Assembly: GCA_945860955.1 (NCBI GenBank)
Contig: CAMATH010000003.1
Span: 1-64,000, forward strand
Reading direction: 5' to 3'
DNA: 64,000 nucleotides
Source: Planctomicrobium piriforme
GTDB taxonomy: Bacteria > Planctomycetota > Planctomycetia > Planctomycetales > Planctomycetaceae
The position numbers were made by a program, and so were the translations under genes. The notes below the pieces were generated by a model. The model searched no databases. It worked only from the letters and a program-made list of their open reading frames with translations, and was not told where the DNA came from. Below, in pieces: positions 26,058 through 35,423 of this stretch (its first letter is position 1; every line of letters starts with the position of its first letter).

Positions 26058-29000
26058 ATGGCCGGTGCAGTCGACCCGAAGAGTTCGCCCACTCGCGCCC
26101 AACCTGCGCGCGGTGCCGGTTCGCAGCAATATGTCGATTATGACGAATTCGTCGACTATCAGCTCGACAAAACCCGCGCGAATCTGCGCTCGACCGAGAT
26201 TTTCACAACCCTGACCGTCATCGCGGCGGTCTTCGCGGGCTACCTGTTGCTGTTCGTCGTGTTCGATCAATGGGTCATCACCGGCGGGTTTGGCCTGTTG
26301 ACCCGGGGGTTGATGCTGGCGCTGTTGCTGGGGGCGACGGGGGCGGTGGGCTTTCGGCACATTCTGATTCCGCTGTTGCGTCGGATTCACCCGTTGTACG
26401 CGGCCCGCACGCTGGAACAGGCTGACGCCAAATTCCAGGGAAATCTGCTCAACTTTGTCGACCTGCGGGGTGGCGGGCGTCCCAGTTCGGCGGCGGTCGT
26501 GAGGGCGATCGAAAAGCGGGCGGCGGTCGAACTCGACAAAATGGATGTCGAAGAGGCGGTCGATCGTCGGCCGTTGTTGCGGGCGGCGTACGCGCTCTTG
26601 GGAATAGTCGTGTTGTCGGCCGCATACATCGTGCTGTCTCCCAAAGATCCGTTCGCGTCGGTCCAGCGGGCGCTGCTTCCCATGACGGCGATTCAGGTCG
26701 CGACCGAAACGACGATCAGTGACGTGACCCCCGGTGACGCCCGCGTCCCGGCGCGGAGTGTGGTTGTGGTTGAAGCCGACATTCGCGGAAAACCGGTCGA
26801 CCAGGTCCGAGTCCTCTATACCACCGCCGACCGCAAATACGTCGATCAGCCGGTCGAGATGCGGCGCATTGATTCCGGATTGCCGCGGTTCCGCGGGGTG
26901 TTGAACGGCGAAAACGGTCGCGGACTGCTCCAGAGCGTCACCTACAAAGTGGTGGCGGGGGACGCCGAGACACCGTCATACCACCTCGGCGTAAGTCAGC
27001 CTCCGTCGGCCGAAGTGGAACGGGTGTCGTACGTCTTCCAGAACTACATGCAGTTGGAAGACAAGGTTCAGGAAGGGGGAGCGATCGATGGGTGGGAAGA
27101 GGCCCGCGTGACGCTGCATGGTAAAACCAACATGCCGGTCACCTCCGCCCGAATTGTGCTGACCGACACCGATGTTCCCGGGGTCAAGGGGGAGGAAATC
27201 GCGGTTCGTATTACCGACGAAACACAACTAGAGGCGGCCTGGACGCTGAAATTCCGCGCGGACGGCACCTACGCCCGGTTCTACCGTGTCGAAGTCAAGA
27301 CCGCCGCAGGAAATATCGACCCCGAACCGACCTATCATTCGATTGTGATCCGTCCCGATCAACGACCGGATGTCGCGCTCTTGCATCCGACCACGGATCT
27401 CAAGAAGCCCAGCAACGCCGTCGTTCCGTTGTTGATTACGGCGACCGATCCCGATTTCCTGCTGAACGCGGTCGTCCTGAAATGCGAGAAGAACGGCGAA
27501 CCGCTGTCGGATGTGAAGCTGTTTGAATCCGAGATTCCGACGCGCTCGGTGAAAGGAACCTTCGAGTACCAGCTCAAAGAGTTGAATCTCAAACCGGGAG
27601 ACAAGCTACAGTACTGGATCGAAGCCCGCGACAACAAAATGCCCGTCGCGAACCGCACGCCAACGCCGCGGATGAGCATTGAAATCGACGCGGAAAAGTC
27701 GGCCGAAGAGGTTCAGAGAGATCTCGCCCGAGAGCAGCAGCAGCTCGACCGTCAGCTCGCACAGGCTGACCAGGAGAACAATCCCAAACAGCCGCCAGAA
27801 GAGCGACCGAATGACGAGCCGGGTGAGCGGGATCCGAGCGCAGAGCCGGAGGGACAGGCTGCGGAGCGGGCCAATGGCAATCGCAACAACCCGGAAGAGA
27901 ACGCGGGCAACAAAGTGGGCGCTCGCGCTGATCAGCAGCCGGGTGATCCTCAGAATGAGGAGCGAACGGGTGACGACCGGGCTGACCGCAATGGTCAGCG
28001 CGAGGATCAGCAGGAAGCGTTCCAGCGGCAGTTGGAGCGGGTTCTGCAAAAGGAACGAGAGAATCAGCCCGCCGGTGATCGGCAGCCTGAGGGGGATGGC
28101 GATCGCCGGAATTCTGAGAAGAGTGAACAAGAATCGAGCGACGATCGACAGTTACCCGGCGATCCCAAGTCACCCCGTGACGAGCAGAACAATGCCGGTT
28201 CGGGCGGACCGCAAAAAGGTCGCGACGGAAAACGGCCGGATTCCAAGCCTCAGCCCAACCGTGGCCAGGACAAGGATTCGAACAGTCGTGAAGACGGTGG
28301 CGAGGATGCCGCTGACAATTCGTCGCGCGAGGAACAGACTCCGGACAAACAGTCACCCGACGGCGGAGAACGGCGACAGGGGAACGACCGCAAGCCAGCG
28401 GATCCGGGGCGGGACAAGGAGAGCGCGTCCAAAGGGAATGGTGAGAAAGGTTCAAAACCCGACAAATTCCAGGAGCCGGGATCTGAAGAACAGGACCAGG
28501 CTGACGCAGATTCGGGCGATTCGCAATCGGCCGAACGAAACCCCAAGGGGAATTCGAAATCGGGACCAGGAGCCCAGCGACAGCCCAAGCAGAAGGGGGG
28601 CGAGGGAGATCGCGAGCGCCGGGCTGGGGAACCGGGAGCCGATGACCCGACGCCTGCGGAAAACGTCGAAGACGGCGAAGGTGCGAGTCAGAATTCCAAG
28701 GGAGACTCCCGGGCCGGCAAAACGAAGGGGGATAAACCGGAGAAGTCGGGAACAAAACGCGAGTCTGGTGACACACCTGCGACTCAGGAAGAGGGGGGGC
28801 GCGACGACGCGCAACCGAACGCAAACGTGAACGGGACCGATCCCAAGCAGAAACAGAAACCCGGAGCGGATCCCGAACGGAATGGTCGGGAAGGTCAGGA
28901 GAACCAAGGAAAACCCGACGCGAAACAACAGATTCCGGAAGGGGAACGCCCCGATCGTCCGGGTGAAAAGACGCCCCGGCGAAATCCCAATCAAAAAAAC

Positions 29001-30941
29001 CAAAAGAAACCGTCGTCCGACGAAAACGCGGACCCGAACCCCGAGCGGCAATCTCCCGGGGAATCGTCGGGCGAGCCATCCCCCGCCGGGCAGCAGCACG
29101 AGAAAAATTCCAAGCCGGGACCGAGAGGCCAGAAGACGAAAGCGGGGGAACGAAACGAACCCCAGGCGGGTGAGGACCAGAATCCGAGCGGTTCTGCCGA
29201 CGAATCGGAGAACAATGAACCCGGTTCCCAGGAATCAACCGACAACGTGAGGGAAACCGGGCGGAACGGCAAAAACCAAAAGCCAAAGCCGGCCGGCAAA
29301 CAGGGGGAACGCGATCCAAAGGGGGGGCAGAAATCGGGTACCGATGCCCAGAACCCGAGCGAGCCGCAGGCGGGGTCGACTGACCCTGCCGCCGAGGACG
29401 CGAACGGTGAAGAACAGGCTGGGAACGATCCGGCGGGAACCGACCCCAAGTCAAAGGGCGCGAAGCCCGGCGACAAATCGCGCCAGAAGCCGAAAAACGG
29501 AAACGAGAAACAGGGCAATCCGGCCAACAAAGCCCAGGAGACGCCTGGAGAGAATTCCGAGGAGGGCGACCCGCAAGAGAAAGGAGCCGGTGAAAACGGC
29601 GAGGAGGACGCGGACGAAGGCGACCGCGACGAAGGAAATCCATCCGGGAAGCCGAACCAGGGGAAGGGTCAACAGACGCCCAAGTCGGGGAATCAGCCCA
29701 AGAAGCCAGGCGAAAAAGCGGGCCAGCCTCAACCGCAAGGGAAAGAGGGGGGAGACAACGTTCCTCACGACGATCCCGCGTCGGAGAAGTCGGCGAATTC
29801 AGGAAAGGCGAAAAACGATCCGCAACGGCGTCCCAGCAACCCGTCGGAAGTGGGGAACGAGACTCCCAAGGGACAAGGGCGGAAACAGGGACAGAAATCC
29901 GACCAGCCCCAGGCGGGTGAAAACGGCCAAAGTGGCTCGTCTGACCAGGGAGAGAGCGGAGGGAACCAGGAAGGGGCTGGCGAAGGTTCTGAACAGGGTG
30001 GCGATTCGGATACCGCCGACGGTAAGACCGGTCAGTCGAGCGAGAGCCAGTCAGGAAACGGCTCGAAGTCGGGTGCCTCGGGAAAACAGGGAACTAAGCA
30101 GGGAGGCAAGTCGGAAGCCCCCGGCGGCCAGTCGGCGGGTAAAGGAAGCGAAGCGGGGGAAGCCTCAAACGAAGGGGGCGACCCGGGCGACGCGACGGAA
30201 CCCGGCAAAGCGGGAGGATCCAAGTCGGGAGGAAAGCCCGGACCGGCGGGTCAGGGGCAGGGAGGCAAGCCGAACGGCGACGCCCAATCGAATGGGGCTT
30301 CCGCGGAAAAGAGCCACGGAAAACAGTCTCCCGGGGGGCCACCCACAGGAAAATCGAACAGCCAGTCGGGCGGAGGTGCCAACGGAAGTCCGCAGGATGG
30401 CGGTGACCGAGGGGGCGATGACGGTCCCCGTGGTCAGCAGCCGAACGAAAACCAGAAGTCCGATCCTCCCCCCGTTGTGGAAACCGACCCCAATGATGAA
30501 GAGGCCAAGCTGGAGCATCTCCGGGAGGCGAGTAATCTCGTCTTGAAGAAACTCCAGGGAAAACTCGATCGGGGAGACGTCGACGAAGAGTTCATGCGCG
30601 AAATGGGATTTCAGGATCTCGGGGAATTGCAAAAGTTTCTCGCCCAGCTCGAAGAACGGGTGGACGCGTCGGCCGAGGACAATTCCCCCGAAGCGGTCGC
30701 CCGGCGGAAGCAGTTCGAAGAAATGCTGAAGTCGATGCGGCTGGGGGGCGACACGCAGCAGCGGGAACAAGGCCAGACCGGTTCGCGTCGCGTGAACCAG
30801 GTGGACGCCGGCCGCCGCCCTGTGCCGGCGGAACTGCGGGAACGGTACGAAGCGTACACGAAAAGCCTCACAAAACAAAAAACCGAAAAGGGAGACGCCA
30901 AGGGATTGAAGAAGCCCAAGTCGAAGCCCGGCGCCAAATAG
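26058..30941 (+). CDS. Large membrane protein with ~900-residue charged low-complexity region
   Basis: 1627 aa from an ATG with a good AGGGAGA site; an in-frame TTG at 26025 is weaker. Two TM helices (about residues 48-70 and 78-105) are followed by a third hydrophobic segment near 180-200. An ordered extracytoplasmic region of beta-sandwich-like sequence runs to about residue 545. From about 555 to 1480 the chain is a repetitive mixture of Gly, Glu, Gln, Lys, Asn, Pro, Asp and Ser with almost no hydrophobic residues, surely disordered. A conserved helical tail (EEAKLEHLREASNLVLKKL ... PAELRERYEAYTKSL) closes it. The plan, helices then domain then Q/G-rich tail, resembles DUF4175-type proteins that sit near MoxR/DUF58/VWA genes, but this is a resemblance only. 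Function unknown; perhaps a cell-envelope organiser. Confidence 0.8.
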   Translation: MAGAVDPKSSPTRAQPARGAGSQQYVDYDEFVDYQLDKTRANLRSTEIFTTLTVIAAVFAGYLLLFVVFDQWVITGGFGLLTRGLMLALLLGATGAVGFRHILIPLLRRIHPLYAARTLEQADAKFQGNLLNFVDLRGGGRPSSAAVVRAIEKRAAVELDKMDVEEAVDRRPLLRAAYALLGIVVLSAAYIVLSPKDPFASVQRALLPMTAIQVATETTISDVTPGDARVPARSVVVVEADIRGKPVDQVRVLYTTADRKYVDQPVEMRRIDSGLPRFRGVLNGENGRGLLQSVTYKVVAGDAETPSYHLGVSQPPSAEVERVSYVFQNYMQLEDKVQEGGAIDGWEEARVTLHGKTNMPVTSARIVLTDTDVPGVKGEEIAVRITDETQLEAAWTLKFRADGTYARFYRVEVKTAAGNIDPEPTYHSIVIRPDQRPDVALLHPTTDLKKPSNAVVPLLITATDPDFLLNAVVLKCEKNGEPLSDVKLFESEIPTRSVKGTFEYQLKELNLKPGDKLQYWIEARDNKMPVANRTPTPRMSIEIDAEKSAEEVQRDLAREQQQLDRQLAQADQENNPKQPPEERPNDEPGERDPSAEPEGQAAERANGNRNNPEENAGNKVGARADQQPGDPQNEERTGDDRADRNGQREDQQEAFQRQLERVLQKERENQPAGDRQPEGDGDRRNSEKSEQESSDDRQLPGDPKSPRDEQNNAGSGGPQKGRDGKRPDSKPQPNRGQDKDSNSREDGGEDAADNSSREEQTPDKQSPDGGERRQGNDRKPADPGRDKESASKGNGEKGSKPDKFQEPGSEEQDQADADSGDSQSAERNPKGNSKSGPGAQRQPKQKGGEGDRERRAGEPGADDPTPAENVEDGEGASQNSKGDSRAGKTKGDKPEKSGTKRESGDTPATQEEGGRDDAQPNANVNGTDPKQKQKPGADPERNGREGQENQGKPDAKQQIPEGERPDRPGEKTPRRNPNQKNQKKPSSDENADPNPERQSPGESSGEPSPAGQQHEKNSKPGPRGQKTKAGERNEPQAGEDQNPSGSADESENNEPGSQESTDNVRETGRNGKNQKPKPAGKQGERDPKGGQKSGTDAQNPSEPQAGSTDPAAEDANGEEQAGNDPAGTDPKSKGAKPGDKSRQKPKNGNEKQGNPANKAQETPGENSEEGDPQEKGAGENGEEDADEGDRDEGNPSGKPNQGKGQQTPKSGNQPKKPGEKAGQPQPQGKEGGDNVPHDDPASEKSANSGKAKNDPQRRPSNPSEVGNETPKGQGRKQGQKSDQPQAGENGQSGSSDQGESGGNQEGAGEGSEQGGDSDTADGKTGQSSESQSGNGSKSGASGKQGTKQGGKSEAPGGQSAGKGSEAGEASNEGGDPGDATEPGKAGGSKSGGKPGPAGQGQGGKPNGDAQSNGASAEKSHGKQSPGGPPTGKSNSQSGGGANGSPQDGGDRGGDDGPRGQQPNENQKSDPPPVVETDPNDEEAKLEHLREASNLVLKKLQGKLDRGDVDEEFMREMGFQDLGELQKFLAQLEERVDASAEDNSPEAVARRKQFEEMLKSMRLGGDTQQREQGQTGSRRVNQVDAGRRPVPAELRERYEAYTKSLTKQKTEKGDAKGLKKPKSKPGAK

Positions 30942-31047
30942 TGGGTGTCCCCCTTGCGGCGAAACCCGTTGCGTCTGTCGATGTCCGGCCTGGAGATTCC
31001 ACTCGACTCCCTGAACTCCTCTTGAAGTTCGCTTCCCCCGATCCACA

Positions 31048-31716
31048 GTGCCCACGTCACTCACATCGTACCTGTCCCCGTTGCACGCCCACCGGACCGA
31101 CCGACACATCGTCGTTCCCACGATGAGCGCGGCTCGCGAATGGATGAAACTCGGCACGCACCCGCTGGATTTCATCTACGCCCCCTCGGCCATGGGTCAG
31201 GCTCCCGCGCTGGGATTGGGCCTGGCCCTCGCCCGGCCCGATCGGCAGGTGATCGTTCTCAATGGCGATGGTTGCCAGTTGATGAACCTCGGTTGCCTGG
31301 TGACGATTTCGGCTCAGCGCGTGCCCAACTTCATGTTGATTGTCTGCGACAACGGCGCGTACGAAGTCACCGGGAATCAGGCGACGGCGGCGACCGATTC
31401 GACCCGCCCCGTCGATCGCCCGGTCCGTTTCGCGCAGATCGTCGCCGGGTGCGGCATTCCCGCCACGTTTGAATTCGAGTCCGCCACCGATTGGGCCAGT
31501 GGCCTGCAGCTCACGCTGTCGACACCCGGTCCAACCGTTGTCATCTGGCGAGTCGCCGTCGATCCTGCGGGTACGGTCCCCCGATCCCCGTCCTCCGCGC
31601 CGGAGCGGGCGCGGAAATTCGCGTCGGAACTTGCCGCACATGGTTCACTTGGGAAAAACGAAAAGTCGATCGCAGTCCAAACCAGCGCCCGTGCCGGCGG
31701 ACTCGGTGGCGACTGA
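31048..31716 (+). CDS. ThDP-binding (PP-domain) half-enzyme, sulfopyruvate-decarboxylase beta-like
   Basis: 222 aa covering only the C-terminal, pyrophosphate-binding type of ThDP domain. The motif NGDGCQLMNLG followed about 25 residues later by CDNGAYEVTGNQ is the GDG...N signature in the form used by sulfopyruvate and phosphonopyruvate decarboxylase beta chains (ComE-like). A partner carrying the PYR domain is needed for catalysis and is not found in the window. The GTG at 31048 is preferred over the ATG at 31123 because the homologous strand (RHIVVPTMSA) lies between them. Its 3' end overlaps the next gene by 77 bases if that gene starts at 31640, which ties it to the DUF5682 operon. Residues after about 175 are not conserved-looking. 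Confidence 0.72.
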   Translation: MPTSLTSYLSPLHAHRTDRHIVVPTMSAAREWMKLGTHPLDFIYAPSAMGQAPALGLGLALARPDRQVIVLNGDGCQLMNLGCLVTISAQRVPNFMLIVCDNGAYEVTGNQATAATDSTRPVDRPVRFAQIVAGCGIPATFEFESATDWASGLQLTLSTPGPTVVIWRVAVDPAGTVPRSPSSAPERARKFASELAAHGSLGKNEKSIAVQTSARAGGLGGD

Positions 31717-34162
31717 AGTCGTTTCGAATGTCGCTCCAACGTCCCTGGATATTGAGGCGATCCTGCAGGGGGACGCCGCGCTCGCCGGGGTGCGACCGGT
31801 CGACCTGACGCAGCGCGTGGTTTATTTTCCCGTCCGGCATCACAGTCCGGCGTGCGCCTGGCATGTGGGTCGGCTGATTCGCGCATTGCGTCCGAACGCG
31901 GTCCTCATCGAAGGCCCGCGCGACGCCACGCCGCTCGTGCCGCTGCTGGTTCACGCCGAGACGCAAATGCCGGTCGCGATCTATGCGACCTATGTTCGTC
32001 GGGTGAAAGCTGAACTCCCCGAGCGTCACGCCGCGTATTATCCCCTGTGTGGCTACTCTCCCGAACTCGAAGCGGTCCGTGCCGGGCTGGAGGTGGGAGC
32101 CCAGGTGAAATTCATCGATCTCACGTTTCCAGAGAAAGTCGAAGCGGGAGCCGCCAGTGAATCGGTGGACGCTGTCGCCGCCGAACGCGCCGCCGCCCCG
32201 ACCGCGATCACCCGGACCGGCAGCCTGCAGGATGAATCGTGGTTCTCGCACAGTCGGCTGTTGCGCGCGGCGTGTGTGCGGACCGGCGCACGCGACCATG
32301 ACGATCTCTGGGATCATCTGTACGAAGTCGATTACCAGTACGTTTGCACGGATCAATTCATCCGCAATGTGCTGCTGTACTGTGCGCTCGCCCGTCGGGA
32401 TTCCACCCGGGAACAGCTCGCAGCCGACGGCTGTCTGGCTCGCGAACAGGCGATGGCCGCCGCGATTTCCGAAGAGCGTGAACGGGTCGTGGTGGTAACG
32501 GGTGGCTTTCACACCGTGGCGCTTCCCGAAACAACTCCTGCGTGGCCGGCCAACCGCAAGATCTCGCCCGACGATCGGCAAGTGGTGCTGATGCGCTACA
32601 GTTTCGAACAGCTCGATCGATTGAATGGCTACGCCAGCGGCATGCCCTCGCCCGAGTTCTACCAACGGGACTGGGAGGAACGGGACGCGAGCGAAATGCT
32701 CGTGGAAATCGGCCGCGAATGCCGTCGCAAAAACCTGGGGCAGTCCACCGCCGACGCCATCGCCGCCGTCGGCCACTCCCGACGTCTCGCCCACCTGCGG
32801 GGCCACGTGCGCCCGTCACGAGAGGATGTTCTCGACGCCATTCGCAGCGTGTACATCAAAGGGGCCGACGATGCCGAAGGGGTACCGGTCCTCGCCATCG
32901 CCCGCAAATGGCTTGCAGGTGATCGCGTCGGCAACGTCCCTCTGGAAGCGGGCCAGCCCCCGATTGTCCACGATTTCCGAAATACCGCCACCCAATTGAG
33001 GCTCAAACTCGACAAGGCCGATGAGACCGAATCGATTCTCGACTTGTATCGAAAATCGAATCATCGCGAAGTCAGCCGGATGTTTCATCGGCTGGCATTC
33101 ATCGGCGTCCCGTTCGCCAAATTCGTGCGTGGCCCCGATTTTGTCGCGGGCGAGAACCTCGAGCGAATCCAGGAAGTGTGGCGGTATGCGTGGTCGCCGC
33201 AAACGGAATCGACTCTCATCGAACGTTCGCTCTATGGGTCGACAATGGAAGAGGCGGCGACCGGCATGCTGCTCGAACGCTTTCAGGTCGCCGAAGCCGC
33301 GGGACAGGGACGCAGCGCCGCCGTCGCGACTCAACTGGTGATTCACGCCTGCCGGATGGGACTGCATCGTCACACCGGCGATCTGTTGCGGCGCGTCGCG
33401 GGCCTTTTAACCGATGACGCGGCGTTCGACTCGCTCGTCACGGCGATGGAAAATCTCCTGGCATTGGAAGTCTCCCGGGAACCGCTCGAAGCGCATCATC
33501 TAACGGGGTTGTCCGAATTGGCGATGGCAGCCTATCGCCGCGCCTGCTTTCTGATTCCCGGATTGGTGAACACGCCCGTTGAAGAGGAATCCAAAACTCT
33601 CGAAGGGCTCAATGCGCTCGTGCAGGGAGGGCGATCGCTGGGGGACGGTCCGGAACTGCGGACCTTGCGATCCGAAGCGCTGGCGGCCCTGGCCGGGACC
33701 ACAGGAGGCAGTGCCGTGGTGCGCGGCGGTGCGGTCGGCGCATTGTTTGGTGATGGCTGTTGGGACGGAGACCAGGTTGTCGCTGCGCTTCGCGGGCATC
33801 TGTTGAGCAGTCGCGACGGCGGTATCGAGGGACCACACTTTCTGCGTGGTCTGCTGCTGACCGCGCGGGGCATTTTATGGAGCGTCGAGGGCATTCTCGA
33901 CGGAGTGTCTCTGGTTCTGGGGACATGGGACGAAGATCAATTCATCCGACTGCTTCCTCTACTGAGGCTCGCGCTTTCGGATCTGACGCCCCGCGAAACC
34001 GACCGCATCGCCCGGATGATCGCGGCCCGCGTGGGAGCGAAGAGTCTGAACATCGAAGCAATTTCCGACGTCGACAGCCTGCAAATGCTGCGCGGTGTCG
34101 CGTTAAACAAGCGAGTTCGCGACTCACTGATCGCCGACGGACTGGAGGCTTTCAGTGAGTGA
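31640..34162 (+). CDS. DUF5682 family protein
   Basis: 840 aa. Near the N-terminus it has YFPVRHHSPACAWH and NAVLIEGP.DATPLVPLL, then CGYSPELEAVR and, at about residue 285, VVVVTGGFHTVALPE. These are the hallmarks of DUF5682. The pair of an early Glu in IEGP and a late GGFHT resembles the EreA/ChaN/TraB hydrolase-like fold, which is inference. The rest is helical. The start is uncertain: ATG 31640 overlaps the ThDP gene by 77 bases, and in-frame GTGs at 31691 and 31706 would reduce this to 26 or 11. Its stop overlaps the VWA gene start by 8 bases. DUF5682, VWA, SWIM and a MoxR ATPase are known neighbours in many bacteria; here the ATPase is missing. Confidence 0.85.
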   Translation: MVHLGKTKSRSQSKPAPVPADSVATEVVSNVAPTSLDIEAILQGDAALAGVRPVDLTQRVVYFPVRHHSPACAWHVGRLIRALRPNAVLIEGPRDATPLVPLLVHAETQMPVAIYATYVRRVKAELPERHAAYYPLCGYSPELEAVRAGLEVGAQVKFIDLTFPEKVEAGAASESVDAVAAERAAAPTAITRTGSLQDESWFSHSRLLRAACVRTGARDHDDLWDHLYEVDYQYVCTDQFIRNVLLYCALARRDSTREQLAADGCLAREQAMAAAISEERERVVVVTGGFHTVALPETTPAWPANRKISPDDRQVVLMRYSFEQLDRLNGYASGMPSPEFYQRDWEERDASEMLVEIGRECRRKNLGQSTADAIAAVGHSRRLAHLRGHVRPSREDVLDAIRSVYIKGADDAEGVPVLAIARKWLAGDRVGNVPLEAGQPPIVHDFRNTATQLRLKLDKADETESILDLYRKSNHREVSRMFHRLAFIGVPFAKFVRGPDFVAGENLERIQEVWRYAWSPQTESTLIERSLYGSTMEEAATGMLLERFQVAEAAGQGRSAAVATQLVIHACRMGLHRHTGDLLRRVAGLLTDDAAFDSLVTAMENLLALEVSREPLEAHHLTGLSELAMAAYRRACFLIPGLVNTPVEEESKTLEGLNALVQGGRSLGDGPELRTLRSEALAALAGTTGGSAVVRGGAVGALFGDGCWDGDQVVAALRGHLLSSRDGGIEGPHFLRGLLLTARGILWSVEGILDGVSLVLGTWDEDQFIRLLPLLRLALSDLTPRETDRIARMIAARVGAKSLNIEAISDVDSLQMLRGVALNKRVRDSLIADGLEAFSE

Positions 34163-35423
34163 TCCGACAACCGATTCCGCCTCCAGTCCCCCCCCTGCCC
34201 TTCCCGACGACAGCGTTACCGTGATCCCGGCATCTGTCGTTCCACAAACGGAGGGACATTCCGAACTAGAAATTGCCCGTTGGCGACTCGTGTTGGGACG
34301 GTTCGCCGAACCTGGCTTGGGATCGGCCGGACCAGACAATTCTACACAACGCCGCATGGACCGCTGTCTCGACTACTTATACGGCCGGGAATACCACGGA
34401 CGGGGGGTCCGCGGAAAGTCATCCGGAGGCAAAGGGGGAACCGCCGATCCCGATGCCGACAACCGGTACGGTGGCGACGGCGAGAGCATTTTGGCCATCC
34501 CCGAATGGCTGCAACAGGTCCGCGAACTGTTTCCCAACGACACCGCCGAGATCATTCAGCGGCACGCTCTCGACCGCTACGGAATGACCGAGCTGGTGAC
34601 CGACCCCGAAGTTCTGAAAAAGCTGGAGCCGAGTTACGAACTGCTCAAGGCGGTGCTGGCGTACAAGGGCATGATGAAGGGGGAAGTACTGGAAGTCGCC
34701 CGGCGGATCGTCCGGCAGGTGGTTGAGGAACTGCGGAGAAAGCTGGCCAAAGACGTTCGGCGGGCACTGTGGGGGCGGCTCAACAAGCAGCGCCGGAGCC
34801 GACTGAAGGTGTTGCGCAATCTCGACTGGCAACGGACCATTCGCGCGAATCTCAAGAATTACGATCTCCAGCGGAAACAGGTGGTGCTGGGGGCGCTGCA
34901 TTTTTCTTCGCGTGTCGAACGGCACATGCCGTGGCACATCGTCATGCTGGTCGATTGCAGTGGTTCGATGATGGACTCGGTGATTTACAGCGCGGTGATG
35001 GCGGGGATCTTCAAGGGGTTGCCCGCGGTCCGCGTGAGCCTGGCGGCGTTTGACACCCAGGTGGTCGACTTCAGCGAAGAAATCGACGACCCGACCGAGA
35101 TTCTCATGTCGGTGCAACTTGGCGGCGGAACGAACATCGCGGGCGCACTCGGTTACGCGGAATCGCTGGTTGTTTCACCCACACGGACGATCGTGGTGCT
35201 GGTGACCGATTTTTTCGAAGGAGGATCTCCAGCGCCAATGGTCGCGTCGATCAAACGGCTGTGCGAGCAGGGAGTGCGCGTGATCGGCCTGGCGGCGCTC
35301 AACGAAGAGGCGCTGCCGTGCTATGACAACGAAGTCGCGCAGCGCTGCGTGGATGTGGGCGCGGACGTGGCGGCACTGACACCAATCAGGTTGGCGGAAT
35401 GGCTGGGACGCATCCTTTCCTGA
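34155..35423 (+). CDS. VWA domain protein (CoxE-like) with intact MIDAS
   Basis: 422 aa starting with GTG inside the end of the DUF5682 gene. The N-terminal part is helical and highly charged (about residues 100-240, Lys/Arg-rich). The C-terminal von Willebrand A domain starts near 260: MLVDCSGSMMDS gives the DxSxS metal site (Asp267, Ser269, Ser271). The MIDAS Thr is in GGGTNIAGAL and the Asp in VLVTDFFEGG, so the metal site looks complete. VWA proteins of this kind usually work with a MoxR AAA ATPase as a metal-dependent adaptor. Its 3' end overlaps the SWIM gene by 25 bases. Confidence 0.9.
   Translation: MSDPTTDSASSPPPALPDDSVTVIPASVVPQTEGHSELEIARWRLVLGRFAEPGLGSAGPDNSTQRRMDRCLDYLYGREYHGRGVRGKSSGGKGGTADPDADNRYGGDGESILAIPEWLQQVRELFPNDTAEIIQRHALDRYGMTELVTDPEVLKKLEPSYELLKAVLAYKGMMKGEVLEVARRIVRQVVEELRRKLAKDVRRALWGRLNKQRRSRLKVLRNLDWQRTIRANLKNYDLQRKQVVLGALHFSSRVERHMPWHIVMLVDCSGSMMDSVIYSAVMAGIFKGLPAVRVSLAAFDTQVVDFSEEIDDPTEILMSVQLGGGTNIAGALGYAESLVVSPTRTIVVLVTDFFEGGSPAPMVASIKRLCEQGVRVIGLAALNEEALPCYDNEVAQRCVDVGADVAALTPIRLAEWLGRILS

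Noticed and set aside
27589-29643. Long minus-strand frame opposite the low-complexity region
   Set aside because: Its Arg/Pro/Ser-rich sequence is just the complement of a biased coding region; no start context or conserved motif.
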